From Ilyonectria destructans (lineage: Eukaryota; Ascomycota; Sordariomycetes; Hypocreales; Nectriaceae), in contig JAHEWK010000008.1 in assembly GCA_020740775.1 (NCBI GenBank), forward strand, positions 2,728,001-2,792,000: a stretch of DNA of 64,000 bases. Reading direction: 5' to 3'. Below, one piece after another: positions 11,704 through 22,758 of the stretch; within the stretch, counting starts at the first letter, position 1; every line of letters starts with the position of its first letter. A model generated the notes under the pieces. That model saw only the letters and a program-made list of their open reading frames with translations, did not search any database and was not told the DNA's origin. The position numbers and the translations under genes were made by a program.

Positions 11704-13079
11704 ATGAGCGATTCTACGACAATCACTGTACTCGGGTGAGGCTCGCTGCCAGTTCGTCATGACCCAGGTGTTAACGGCAGAATAGCGCGGGGGTCATCGG
11801 CCTTACATGTGCTCTGGTTCTGAGTAGCGACCCTAAGAACAAAGTCATGGTTGTGGCGGAATTCATGCCTGGTGACTACGACATCGGCTATGCTTCGTGC
11901 TGGGCCGGGGCCAATTTCTTTCCGTGAGATTTTCCACAACTCCATGGATTTGATAAAATGCTGACTTTCGACAAGAATGGGGAAAGTAGGCTCTCTGCAA
12001 GCAGAGTTGGAAGCCAAGACTTGGCCAGTACTAAAGAACTTGGCACAGAATGTTCCCGAGGCCTGCATCTATTTCCAAGGTATGTTGTTGGTCAAATTCA
12101 ACGAACTCTCCTTGTGACTGCCGATTGATAGGCGGCGGAAAATAGATGCCGTGTTGTATAAGCGAGAAACAGACACGGGGAATAACGATAATCTGTTCAT
12201 GGATCCGGGACAAATGCCGTGGTGGAACAATATTGTTGAAAATGCACGCCAGCTTCCCCTTCGTGTCCTTTGAACCCTTGGCACTAACTTTCATGTAGTA
12301 TCGTTCCGTCCCGTCTAAATCTCTGCCTCCCGGAATCGCCGCTGGATCTCAATTCACGACCGTCTGTATTAATACAGCCTTGTACCTCCCGTATCTGTTG
12401 GGTCAGTGTCGTCGGCGTGGTGTCATTTTTAAAAGACAAAAGTTGGACAGTCTTGCAGACGCAACGAAGATACCCCACGCAGACGGTAGGCTCGGCAAAG
12501 TACTTGTGAATGCGACCGGGCTGGGCTCTCGATGGCTCAAAGGCGTGGAAGATCAGACCATGACTCCAGCAAGAGGCCAGATAATGCTTGTTCGTAACGA
12601 TCCAGGGGTGATGATGGGCGTGAGCCAGGGTAAGAACGGCGACGAACTGGGCTACTGTATGACCAGAGCTGCAGGTATGTTGTCTACATTATCGATAAAA
12701 AAGCCCGTAAAACTCACACCGTCTCGCAGGTGGTGGAACAATCCTCGGAGGATGCTACCAGCTGAACAACTTCGATTCGAATCCGGACATGAATCTAGCA
12801 TTGCGGTTTATGAAGACTTGCGTGAGCTTTTGTCCCGCTCTAGTTGGCGCAGGAGAGGGTATAGAGGGATTGAAGCCGATCAGACACGGTGTAGGGTTGA
12901 GGCCTGTTCGGGAGGGGGGTGTTAGGATCGAAAACGAAACGCTCCATGATGATGTGGAAACCGTAGTCGTGCATTGCTATGGTCATGGGGGGTGGGGATA
13001 CCAGACAAGCTGGGCAAGCGCCGATGTTGTAGCGCAATTAGTTCGAGACTTGAAGTTGGCAAGCCAAGCGAGACTGTAA
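11704..13079 (+). CDS. D-amino-acid oxidase, peroxisomal
   Basis: Predicted 365-aa FAD flavoenzyme that oxidatively deaminates D-amino acids to 2-oxo acids, ammonia and hydrogen peroxide. Six exons: 11704-11735, 11786-11923, 11976-12079, 12146-12243, 12299-12674, 12730-13079. Residues 11-17 form the Rossmann motif GAGVIGL, followed by YASCWAGANFFP (the usual YASPWAGAN block) and a C-terminal DAO signature, VVHCYGHGGWGYQTSW, in which Cys and Ala replace residues that are more often Asn and Gly. The conserved GLRP-x-R arginine is present. The protein ends in ARL, a PTS1 peroxisomal signal, as expected for the family. Intron 4 appears to have a GC donor, since only that boundary gives the aligned IVEN-YRSVP junction. 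Three CGG-N4-CCG sites upstream suggest control by a Zn2Cys6 factor. Substrate preference cannot be read. Confidence 0.88.
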
Positions 13080-13547
13080 GCTATATTGCAAGTAGATATC
13101 ATGGACCAAATAAATCCAAGCTCCAAGGAATTCCAATCCCCAAATCCAATCAATTTGCAGTACAAGTGGCAGATTGAGATCGAAGTCAATGCTATTTCTG
13201 AGCAAAATACTACGGCAAAAATTCGAGAGCCCTTCACATACTGAGAGGTTAGTGTATCTGAGTCTGATTACCGAATAACCAACCGACTTTGAATGCTGAC
13301 GGCTTCAAGACTTCAAGCAGCTGGATAAATTGCGTGTGTAGGTTCGGTCCTACTATCTCACTAGCGGGGCTGGGTTAGTCAAGTTTTACAGTAGCTTTGT
13401 TACCGACTTCCGGGATATTGAGAATGTTTTGATAGATATAATACAATGAATGTGAATTCTAGTACAACTGTTCACCAGCGTAGCGTGTTTCTCACACCCT
13501 ATGGCGAGTATATGGTACAACACACAACGGTTAGAAACCGTGCTGTA
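13080..13547. other. Intergenic, convergent 3' ends
   Basis: About 470 AT-rich bases between the convergent oxidase and regulator genes. Nothing coding was recognised. It presumably holds both 3' UTRs. Confidence 0.6.
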
Positions 13548-15386
13548 TTACAGGGTTTGGAGCTCTCGATCAAGCAATTCGAATAGATCGTGCCCTGGAA
13601 GCGGTATATGAGCTGGAAGTCCTTCCTTTTCCCGATCTGAGCGATTGTAATGAAGCATCGCCTCTTTGACAGAAAAGTAAGGTGGTCGATTGCGTGCCGG
13701 CGGATCAGGGATAATGTTTTGGGCGAGGCTGACCCTCTCATAAAAGAGCCTTAGGGATTTGATCTGGCGGATTGTTAGCTCCTTCAAGCAGAACACTCAT
13801 TACTCAAACAGAATATTACTAACCCAGAATGCGGCAACTGGCCACGTCTCTTGCATCTTGACCAGATATTGCAAATTATAGGCCAGTAGATCCTTGGCGG
13901 GCTCTCCAACAAACTCTTTACAGCTCTCCCACTTGGTATGGGCACAGACGACGTGGAAGGAACTGGCTGAAAACAATAGAAGGGCCGAAAACGGGATGGC
14001 ACAAGGATCGACGTGATGTTCCTCCAACTTCACGAATGCATTTGTGAGTTGGTTAGCGAAAACAATTCCTTGTCTCGTTGACTTGGCCCAAAAGTCGGAT
14101 TGTTCCGGATCCGAAATTAATCCAGGACCGTCACACGGTCCCTCGGCTGGGTCGTAAAATGCTGGTGGGATGAATGGAAGGTATTTTCGGTGGAGACGAG
14201 TGCCAGCTGTCAAATAGGCAAGATGCATCAATCCAAAGATTTTACCCTCACCTCCAGCATCATGCGATTTGATGTTAACTTCAGTAAAGGCCATATATGG
14301 AGGCAAGGAGCTGTGCCAATTTTGTAACTCCGTTTGCAGCCTCGAAAAGGGCATATCTTCGAGCCACGGCGAGCGAAGATCCTCATGTCGGCCACCGACA
14401 CCAGCTCCTCCCCATGCCGTGATGCGGCTTAGTATGTCGATAATTCGAACTAGCGTGGAAGGAAGGCTGTCAAGAGGGGTAGAAAAGCTACCTAGACTGG
14501 GCATGCAGTTGGCACGGCCGACAATAAAGTCAGCTTGAGACGATGGAAGAAATGTCGTAACTCGGGGCTCTGACACAAGCAGTGGACGGTCTCTACCATT
14601 CGCCAGCAATCTCTCAAGACAAAACCAGGACCAGAACGTTCTTCGCTTGGTTTCGATAGTGGCGTTATCATCATCGTCGTCGAAAGTTTCGTACAAGAGA
14701 CCCAAAGATTGACACAGCCTAGCTGCAATGCCCAACAGCAGCCACGCTCGCTGTTCGTTCCCATGGCCTAGCTCGTATAAACTCATGATCAAATTACAGT
14801 GGACGTTCGTGAGAGTTATGTCGTCGTACATAGTCGACATCTCTTTGCGGGCGCAGGACGCAAAATGTTCGCTGGCTTCGATCGTCCCGCCATACATTCG
14901 ATAGCATGGTTCAACAACACGTGCCACGAGGCTTAGTACGCAGAGCAGGAGACACCGTGGCACAGCGTCATCTTGTAGTTCTTCCATGAATGTGTGTTTG
15001 CGAAAGAACCAGAAGGGAAAGTCACCATAAATGTCGAAAAAGACATGGATTGCTTCCTTAAGTATGGTTGAAGGAGGTAGACTAAGATTGGTTAGAAGCT
15101 CAGTGCGTAGTTTATATATCGCCTGCAGAGGGTACTGACTCTGGCATATTTTCATGGTGTGGAGTGAGAGCTGGGTGAGGTTCCGATGGAACACCTGCAT
15201 ACTGGCACTCTTCTAGTCTTCGAGTACAAGCCTGGCATGAAGGCCAATCCCCTGAGCATTTCACTTTACGCTGCCTGTAGGCGAGTTAGGAGAACAAGGG
15301 ACGACGGCGGATGAAGGAAACACCTACCGACATGTTTTGCAGGCGAGAGACGTACGGCCGAATGACCTATTCCCTCTAGAAGCCAT
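13548..15386 (-). CDS. Zn2Cys6 transcription factor with fungal_trans domain
   Basis: Predicted 548-aa regulator, exons 15328-15386, 15136-15274, 13824-15056 and 13548-13763. The zinc cluster CKTCRQRKVKC...CQAC spans residues 16-43 (cysteines 16, 19, 26, 33, 36, 43) and is split by intron 1. The centre has the fungal-specific middle homology domain: the start FFDIYGDFPFWFF, and ARLCQSLGLLYE with the acidic insert DDDDDN and TKRRTFWSWFCLERLL. Intron 2 is the least certain junction: taking its acceptor at 15057 joins PES to EAIHVFF in frame and removes an alternative frame starting at 15200. Convergent with the D-amino-acid oxidase, whose promoter holds matching CGG palindromes, so it may regulate that gene; this is inference from position only. 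Confidence 0.82.
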
Positions 15387-16223
15387 GTCTTCGGTGGAGT
15401 TTGAGAAGATGGGGCAATTTAAGATGTTTGTTGCGCGACAATAGCCTATAAGTGATAGTCCTCTGTAAGTGTTCCGTTTTCTTAAACTGTGACAAGTGAA
15501 CGTGACAGGCAGTTGTAGTTAACAAGAGTGGTAGGGATGGCTTGATTACTAGTTACCCCTCTTCAGAGAAGAAATACCGCTTTCCTAATTGAGCTTAGAT
15601 AGATATAAGCTGCTGGATGTGTCACATGACTCTACATTCAATGCCACTTTCACTATCGTCTAAATTAACCCTTCTTTTAGGTCCTGCTTTAAAGTAGTTC
15701 CAGTGAACCCTCTTTTCTCCAAAAAAGGCTCTCTATTGCTGAGTTGAGCTACCCATTTCTTTTTACTGAAAACACAAAGAATACGCGTTCTATTAGCTGT
15801 AGCTCTAGTGTTACCTTTATGTTGCCTCAGCTAAACCTCCACACCTGTACTACTGTAGTATAGCTAAGTCGGTGAAGTTACGGTTCCGTATCAGTCGTGA
15901 CTGACGGTACGAAAGATCTGGTGTTGGTGAAATAGATAATGGCGGAGAAAAGGACCCCTAGGTGTTTAACACATCTATAGAACTCATATACATAAGTGCT
16001 GATAATGTATAGGTTGAGTTTTTGCACTTTCTCCTCTCCTGGAGTTGGAAACTGCTCTGGGTTTAAGTTTGACATGTAATAGATTTATCATCCCAAAGGC
16101 TCACTGGACAACCCGAAGCCCAACATTGCTGACTGATGATGCTATCCGCGGGGTCTCCCTGGCCGACAGCAAACCATCGGTCCGAACTGTACACAGCACT
16201 GTGGTTCGCTGGCTAACCTTGCA
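15387..16223. other. Intergenic, T-rich, no gene recognised
   Basis: About 840 bases, mostly AT-rich with pyrimidine runs between 15640 and 15790. No coding frame of family character was found. The short frame at 15878-16075 (-) has no recognisable content. It may include a decayed repeat, but no second copy or terminal repeats were seen in the window. Confidence 0.45.
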
Positions 16224-18095
16224 CTAAGGTAGAGTAGGAGATTTCGTACATCCCTCTTCCGGTACCAGCATTGAATGTTGATAATGCCCTGTACTCCCCC
16301 CCAGTGCCTGATCCCGGTGCTCTCCACTCGCTATCAGTCTCACCCTCAGCGTACTATTATCCCCTGCACCTCTGCCCATCGCAACCGCGTCACACACGGG
16401 CACCTCGTCGTCCTCGATGACGTGGGAGGTATCGAGCATGACTGCAGTGATGACGGCATCATCCACCGTGTCCACCTCGCACATATTCTGCAAAGAAACG
16501 AGCATGAGTCCAGCTATGACGAGCAACAGGTTGAGCGCGAGCCACAAGTACATGCGCCACGGCGTCACATCAGCCTTGAGAACCTCAAACGGAAGCCACA
16601 CATCTGTCGCCAGCGTCGGGCTGTCGGCCAAATAATCAGTCATGGCACTCCACGTCCCCTGATACGAGCGCACAAGCATGGAGCGCAAGTACTCCTCCAT
16701 CGTACTGTTCAAGGAGCTCGCGTTCGCGATCTTCGGCAGTATCGCCGTGGCCAGCGCCTGCACCTCGGGCATCATGTCAAACACTTGTTGGACAAGCGGA
16801 TCGGACTGCGCGGCGTTGCGGTCTGACACGACGATGCCGCTCGCGGCAACTGAGATGTAGCATACGCCGTCTGTGCGCGTCGTCGGGTCGCCCTGGGCGC
16901 ATTGGACGACGCCGGCGCTGATGTTGAGTTCCGCGACCGCGATACATATGGTGCGGTTGTTCCATCTGTCGACTCTGACGAAGTCGACGTCCCGCGGCAC
17001 GAGGGGCGAATGGCATGTGCTGGGGGTTGATGCGCCGTCGTTGGCGAAGCCGGCGACGTAGATGGCGGCGTATTTGGAGCCTTCGAAGACTGGCGAGTTG
17101 GGTAGCTTGGAGGTATTGGCTAGGCCGTTCCACCACGTGTCCTTGAGTAGAACAGAGGAGCCGACGATGTCGTTGAGAAGTGGGCTCGTACTTGAGCTGT
17201 TGCTGGTATACGTGATGGTCAAAAGCCCGCTGCTCTGATTTTGAATGGCTTCAATGATGCCGGCCGATAACTGCGCCGTGTCCGTGACCCACTCGAACGA
17301 CTGGATGTTGAAGCTTGGGACGGTGATGTTACTCACGACGGTGCCGTTCGGGAGGCCGGCGAATTGCGTCACCATCCTCCGCGAGGGACATACCGAAGTA
17401 CCGCAGTGCCCCCCCTCACTTATAGTCGCTTGCATCCCTAGATTGGTTCGTCCTGCCGCGTCTTGTTTCACGATAGTTCTGTCGTTCGCATAATCCATAT
17501 ACCATGACCATCGACTCCCAGCACTAGCGGTGCTGATCAACTCTGTGCTGCTTGTCATGTTCATATCGTAGGTAGGGATCCAGGAGATGGAGCCAGAGGC
17601 GATGGGGTTGGCAAGTTGCGAAGGCCAACTGAGCAGCATCAGTGCCACGGCTATCCACTTTACATGGCGATTTTTTTGGCTTTCTCCCCGACGCCTCGAG
17701 AACAGCAATGGTATATGCCATGAAGCTAAGCGACTTAGCTCCGTCAACGAGAGGCCGGTCTTCTCAAGGAGGATGAAGACGCATCTCCAAGCAAGCAGGC
17801 CTTGCAGAGCACCCGAGATGATCCTTGCAAGCACCAAACAGGCCGAGACGATGGTGGTTACGTCCGACTGGCGTAGGGCTTTGTCTTTTATGAACAAGTC
17901 CGCATTATCAACGGTAAAGGTCCGGCCGTTCAACCAGAAGGTAATGCCGCTGGTGAAGAGGATAGAGTAAAGCAGTTGGAGTGAAAGGAGGTACCATCGA
18001 TACGTCACATTCCAAAAGCTCTGTCTGCCGCTCTGTAGACGGCATTGATGACCTGCGCGGGTCCTGTGGATGTCTAGCATCTGCAGAGTGTCCAT
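16224..18095 (-). CDS. Ascomycete multi-pass membrane protein of unknown function
   Basis: A single uninterrupted frame of 623 codons. Hydrophobic segments at about 34-55, 80-110, 146-166 and 525-548 suggest three membrane passes near the N-terminus and one near the C-terminus. Between them is a long loop of about 360 residues with many N-glycosylation sequons (for example NMTS, NGTV, NITV, NQSS, NNRT, NSTM) and several cysteines, so it is probably lumenal or extracellular. The C-terminal 75 residues are acidic and probably cytosolic. This architecture matches a large group of uncharacterised ascomycete proteins (DUF3176-like), but no function is known. Codon use appears normal and the frame has no breaks. 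The start chosen is the first ATG; an extra 5' exon cannot be excluded. Confidence 0.72.
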   Translation of the reverse strand: MDTLQMLDIHRTRAGHQCRLQSGRQSFWNVTYRWYLLSLQLLYSILFTSGITFWLNGRTFTVDNADLFIKDKALRQSDVTTIVSACLVLARIISGALQGLLAWRCVFILLEKTGLSLTELSRLASWHIPLLFSRRRGESQKNRHVKWIAVALMLLSWPSQLANPIASGSISWIPTYDMNMTSSTELISTASAGSRWSWYMDYANDRTIVKQDAAGRTNLGMQATISEGGHCGTSVCPSRRMVTQFAGLPNGTVVSNITVPSFNIQSFEWVTDTAQLSAGIIEAIQNQSSGLLTITYTSNSSSTSPLLNDIVGSSVLLKDTWWNGLANTSKLPNSPVFEGSKYAAIYVAGFANDGASTPSTCHSPLVPRDVDFVRVDRWNNRTICIAVAELNISAGVVQCAQGDPTTRTDGVCYISVAASGIVVSDRNAAQSDPLVQQVFDMMPEVQALATAILPKIANASSLNSTMEEYLRSMLVRSYQGTWSAMTDYLADSPTLATDVWLPFEVLKADVTPWRMYLWLALNLLLVIAGLMLVSLQNMCEVDTVDDAVITAVMLDTSHVIEDDEVPVCDAVAMGRGAGDNSTLRVRLIASGEHRDQALGGSTGHYQHSMLVPEEGCTKSPTLP

Positions 18096-18359
18096 GACGA
18101 AGTGAGAAATATGCCTGGTCGATTAGCTCCCGAGTGGTATCAGAAGACCCCCTCATCTTTATATGACGCTTGTCCGTGCACTTCCTAAAGTGGCTACCCC
18201 ATATGATCGATGCCTAAACCAGTCTGTGGCGTCTACATGCACCTTGAGCACTTGAGGCTGCATATACAAACTACTATGACGAGGCTCTGGCAGGTTGGCT
18301 GCATGCGGCTAGCGCCGTATGGCTCTGTTCGGATAAACCTCTGGAGAGCTCGGTGTGTA
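18096..18359. other. Promoter side of the membrane protein gene
   Basis: Short non-coding stretch between the membrane protein start and the AT-rich island. No specific site was recognised. Confidence 0.4.
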
Positions 18360-18850
18360 AAAGAGATAACTTTAAAATTAAAGAAAAAAGAAAGAAAGAG
18401 AGAAGTAATTTTAAATTAAACCTAATAGACTATTATAATAATAAATGAACTTCATATTAATTTTTATTGTTTTATATAAACTCTTAACTAATAATAGGCT
18501 AGTTTTTATAAAAAGAGGCTACTGAAAAGCTATTAATTAGAATTCTTTATAGATATTTAATATAGTTTAATTAATTAAATAATTCCTTTTAATTTCTATT
18601 TAAAAAGTTTAAAGAAAAAAAAACTTTAAGAGTAAATTACTTTTTCCTTTTTATTAATATTCCTATATTTTATCTTTAGTATTTATTATATTTCTCTAAT
18701 TATTAATTTTTTATTTAACTTACTTTTTATTAAATTCAATAGATTTCTATTTATTACTATATCTGCTTTTTATTCTATATATTATTATAGCTGATTTTTA
18801 GTTAATTTCTTTATATTATTATACTCTTTCGCAAGATATATTCCACCTTA
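18360..18850. repeat. AT-rich island, possible RIP-decayed repeat
   Basis: About 490 bases of nearly pure A/T sequence (runs such as ATTAATTAATTAAAT and TTTATTCTATATATTATT), sharply bounded by ordinary sequence on both sides. G and C are almost absent and no frame is open. In filamentous ascomycetes such islands are usually old repeats mutated C-to-T by repeat-induced point mutation. No parent element can be identified, so the origin is inference; a simple AT-rich spacer is the alternative. Confidence 0.6.
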
Positions 18851-20242
18851 CAACCTAAAACCCAACCTTAATCTCTTAAAGAGCCAGTGCGATAAGGCGT
18901 TAATTTGGTGATTTCTGTTGCTGTATAGGCGAAGCATGACATGTTGCTGTGGGCGGCGGCGGCAATAGCTTTTCTAGCCCGAAGTTAATCCGTTTGACTG
19001 GGTATAATTGCGCTTGACAATTAAAGAAAGTCTTATTACTTAGGTTGAACTAAAAATTCCGAAATTTGGGGTATTTTTAGCTATCTGATGTTCAGCTGCG
19101 GTATTTTTAGTTTCCACGAATTTTAGCCCCAACTAAGAGGGAAAAGCGAAGCGCCTCTTAGTTGGGCCCCACAGGGCCGACCAACGGGTATTTACGGTGA
19201 GACGATGATGTAATTATGATTAAAATATGTTATTAAGATGAATCATCTTAACCTCATTTCAATAAGCACTGAAGAGAAGAATTGAATAATATGACGAATT
19301 TTTGTTCATCTGGACTCCTATTCAGAAAGTAGTAATTGTGGACGTATAACATTGGCGGTTTGAATAGTATTATTGTCTTCAGACAAAAGTACATACAGTG
19401 AGAAAAATACTGCAGTGTTGGTCATACTGTCGACCGTTCTGTTCACGGCATCCAGAATCGCTTCAGTTTTGCACCCCTGCTCCACTGCGGCTATTAACAT
19501 ACACTTAAAATTCGGAGTATTAGGATAATAGCTCTATTAAAGAAGAAGATAGTTCCAAGTTTTAAAGATACTTAGCTTTCAAAAATATTCATTCCGAGAT
19601 TCTCCGAGCGAATGGGTCAGTAGTGCGTCTTAGCACAAGGATTTAGTGTGCTTACATAGGCTGTATTAAGTGCTGGATGCCTATTCATAGTAGCCGAAGC
19701 GCGTGATCATTGTGCCTCTCACATGTTCCTTTCCAATCACCATCGCTACGATCGCTATTATGGACGGAGCTAGCCAGGTGCTGGCATCATGGAGGAGAAT
19801 ATAAAGTTTGTTGGGATGTCTCGACCTCAGCTTCATGCACACAAGAAGGAAATTCTAGCGAGTTAATTCGGCGGGCTGTCCTCAGTAGTTGATGGGCTGA
19901 GAAGCGGGGGTGCCTGTAATGGCACCCGTCTACTCCTACGTTGATACCGAATTACGTCCCAATCGTCTTGAATCGCTCAGCGCCAGTTGGAGAGGTAGGA
20001 TAAAGTGCTCATTCCACGACATTTCTTTCGCTCCCTTGCTAGAACCTCCACAACGTCTACCGTGTCTACCTACATTTCGGGTTCCAGAAAGCTTCGCCCT
20101 TTTCTTTTTCTTAACACAGAAAAGACAAGAATTCTTTTTTAGTCTTTCGTTTTCGTCCAACAGAATCTGATCGATTGAAGTTATCATATTCGCAGACTGA
20201 TCTCACTCGTTCACAGTCACTGCCTCGGCTTCTAAAGGCGAA
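18851..20242. other. Intergenic region with hairpin and short ORF remnants
   Basis: About 1.4 kb between the AT-rich island and the VWA-domain gene. It contains a 13-bp inverted repeat described separately and a minus-strand 60-codon frame (19318-19500, starting MLIAAVEQGCKTEAILDAV) that looks protein-like but is isolated and not assignable. No gene model is supported. Confidence 0.4.
19128..19166. repeat. 13-bp perfect inverted repeat
   Basis: CCCAACTAAGAGG at 19128-19140 and its exact reverse complement CCTCTTAGTTGGG at 19154-19166, separated by 13 bases (GAAAAGCGAAGCG). It lies about 280 bases after the AT-rich island and could be a terminus or internal hairpin of a decayed transposon, but no target-site duplication or second copy was seen. 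Confidence 0.6.
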
Positions 20243-22758
20243 ATGCTGTGTTCAAGTACATTCAATACCTGCAACATCATCTGCCGGCTCTGGCTGATCT
20301 TTGTCTGCGGTGCTTACGGGTTCTTTCCGCAACAATGGAAGGAGGATTTCGTTGGCCATGGAGGAGTGTCCCATATTGCACAGACAAACCAAGCTTTCGC
20401 GGAGCTTGCTATGCAGTACTTCCCACTGGTCCCCTTGACGGATTCAATGAAGCGCGCTCGCGATACCATTGCCGATGCGAACGCTGAGGTTGACGATGAC
20501 CAAGATCACTCCGCTCTCCACTTTGACGGCGAAAACTTTGACGGAGGCCAAAAGCGCCTGACGCAGCTAAAGGACGACGTCGTCAAATATCTTAAAGATG
20601 ACAATCGTGGAGCCGCTCGCAAGAGTCTTGGAAATGCTCTACACACGCTTCAAGATTTCTACGCTCATTCAAACTGGGTTGAACTTGGGAACACCAGTCC
20701 ACATCCAGATCTCGGACATGGAACACCGCTTGTGCATGCAGTCTTTGGCGATCCCACCTGCAAGGTCTGTGGTACTCTTGGAATAAATCCTCCCATGTGT
20801 CCTGATTGTTCAGTGACATTTGACTGTCCGGATTGCAGCGCCAACGTGTTGACATCGCCTGGGTTGCTGACGAGCGGTTACTACTTTGGAGAGGATGCTC
20901 CGCCAAAGGGCATTGAGATTCCAGCGTACAAATGTCATCATGGTGGTGCCACGGATAGTCCCCTTGGTGGAACAATTGGATTCTTGCAGCAAGTTCCATA
21001 CGGAGGAATCAACAAAGACAGTCTCAACTGTGTCTTCTCGCCACACTCATACGCTCATCGACAAGCAGCCCAGCTCTCCATAGATGCGACGAAGCAGTAT
21101 ATCAACGACATAAAGATACTGATCACCGAGCCTCAGCTGAAAGCTCTCTTTGGCGTTGGACCGACTCTGGCTTTTGTCATCGACACCACGTCAAGCATGT
21201 CAGATATCATCCAAGCTGTTCGGGAGCAGACCATTTCGATTGCACAAGAACGACTAGGAACCTCGGATGAAGCAAGCCTGTATATCATATCTCCGTTCAA
21301 TGATCCTCTCACCGGCCCAGTGACTACGACTTCGGATTTCAATACCTTCCAAGAAGCAATCTCTAGTCTATCGGCTGAGGGCGGCGGTGACTGCCCTGAG
21401 CTTGCCTTTACTGGTCTAGCTGCTGCCCTCGACGTTGTGGACGAAGGAGCATCAGTTTTCTTGTTTACTGATGCAGAAGCTAAGGACGCAGAGCTCGCTG
21501 GCATAGTGAGAGCTAATGCACTAAGCCGTAACGTTAACATTTATAGCTTCAAGTTTGATAGCAACTGCGACGACTCTGGGTCCTTGCGCAAGAGACAAGA
21601 CTTCCTGGCTGACGAAGTATACGGCGCAATCTCTCTCGGTACTGGTGGACAATATTATTCGCTTCCTCGCCCGCAAGCGAACAATATCACTGGTCTTCTC
21701 GCACCTGTAACCAAAACAAACACCGTCTATATCATGAAGATTGCCGATAACATCTGCACTCCAAAGACATACAAATTTCCCATTGATACGAAAACAAGCG
21801 AGTTTTCCGTGTCTTTGCGTGGGATCAATGTCTTCATCACGATTCTGAAACCTGACGGCTCTACTTTGGATCTCTCTTCGACTGGCGTGAGTAACACTGT
21901 CCTCACCAGAAGCCAATTTGCTACTGTCAAAAACCCCATGGTCGGCGCTGGGCGATCGAAGCCATTGGGCCAGGAAATTTCACCATCGACGTGATAGGGG
22001 TCAGCGTATTGCAACTGTCGTCTTTCCGATTCGTACAGATTGCCGGCAGACCGGGACACACTGGTTACTTCCCCATATCAGGTCCTCCGGCATATGACCA
22101 TGATGTGGCTGCTGTTGCCAATGTCGAAGGGGCAAACTTTACAGACTTCAAGATGGATTTCCGCGATCCATCTGGCGAGGCCATACTAAGCCCGACTCTG
22201 ATGGCCGGGTCTGGCGAGTTTGGAGAACCTCCAGTGAACTCCTTCTTTGGCGTCTTCCACCTCAAGCCTACCGACGTCTTCGCATATGTCAGCGGTAAAG
22301 ATTCAACAGGAGCGCCGTTCCAGCGAGTCCTGGCGTCCCTGATTACCCCTTATCAGTCCAACTCCTCATACACAGGGATCAGCAACTCAACGTCCGCCAC
22401 GTTCCAAAACTTTACGGCCATGTCGGTGATTCCAATTGCAAACGCAACGGCAATTTCTCCTTATGCAAACTCGACATCCTTTTCAGCATGTCCTGTCACT
22501 TACACGAGTAAATACAACTGGACCACAACGCCATCATCAATCACCTCAGGAACTGCAGCTGCATGGGCGTCGACAGCACTTGGAGGCAATTCCTCAAAGC
22601 TTGTACATGCGACTACGAGCTGGCCGTCCAAAAGCTCGATTTCAACCACGGAGAGCTCCACAGCAATCTTCACGGGCGGTGCAGCTCGGCTGAAAGAGAC
22701 CTTCGGCTTGACAGTGATCCTCGTATTCGAATGTCTATTCACGCTGGTGCGGCTGTAG
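20243..22758 (+). CDS. Secreted VWA7/Het-C-like protein with VWA domain, apparent frameshift
   Basis: Large extracellular protein read as one gene in two frames (20243 to about 21940, then about 21935-22758), roughly 838 aa. A hydrophobic N-terminus (IICRLWLIFVCGAYG) acts as signal. Residues about 30-290 resemble the helical domain shared by VWA7 and the Het-C family, with the hallmark LHTLQDFYAHSNWVEL. A von Willebrand A domain follows, with the metal site DTTSSM at about 314. The last 240 residues are Ser/Thr-rich and end in a hydrophobic tail, typical of a GPI anchor. At about 21935 the frame changes by one base with no usable intron: the second frame continues with the expected WAIEAIGPGNFTIDVIG. 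One missing G in the run near GTCGGCGCTGG would explain it. It is either a real recent mutation (pseudogene) or a sequence error. Role unknown; Het-C relatives act in heterokaryon incompatibility. Confidence 0.75.

Noticed and set aside
15057..15200. Alternative N-terminus of the second regulator starting at 15200
   Set aside because: That frame omits the zinc cluster and its first 48 residues are not family-like; splicing from the upstream cluster gives a better protein.
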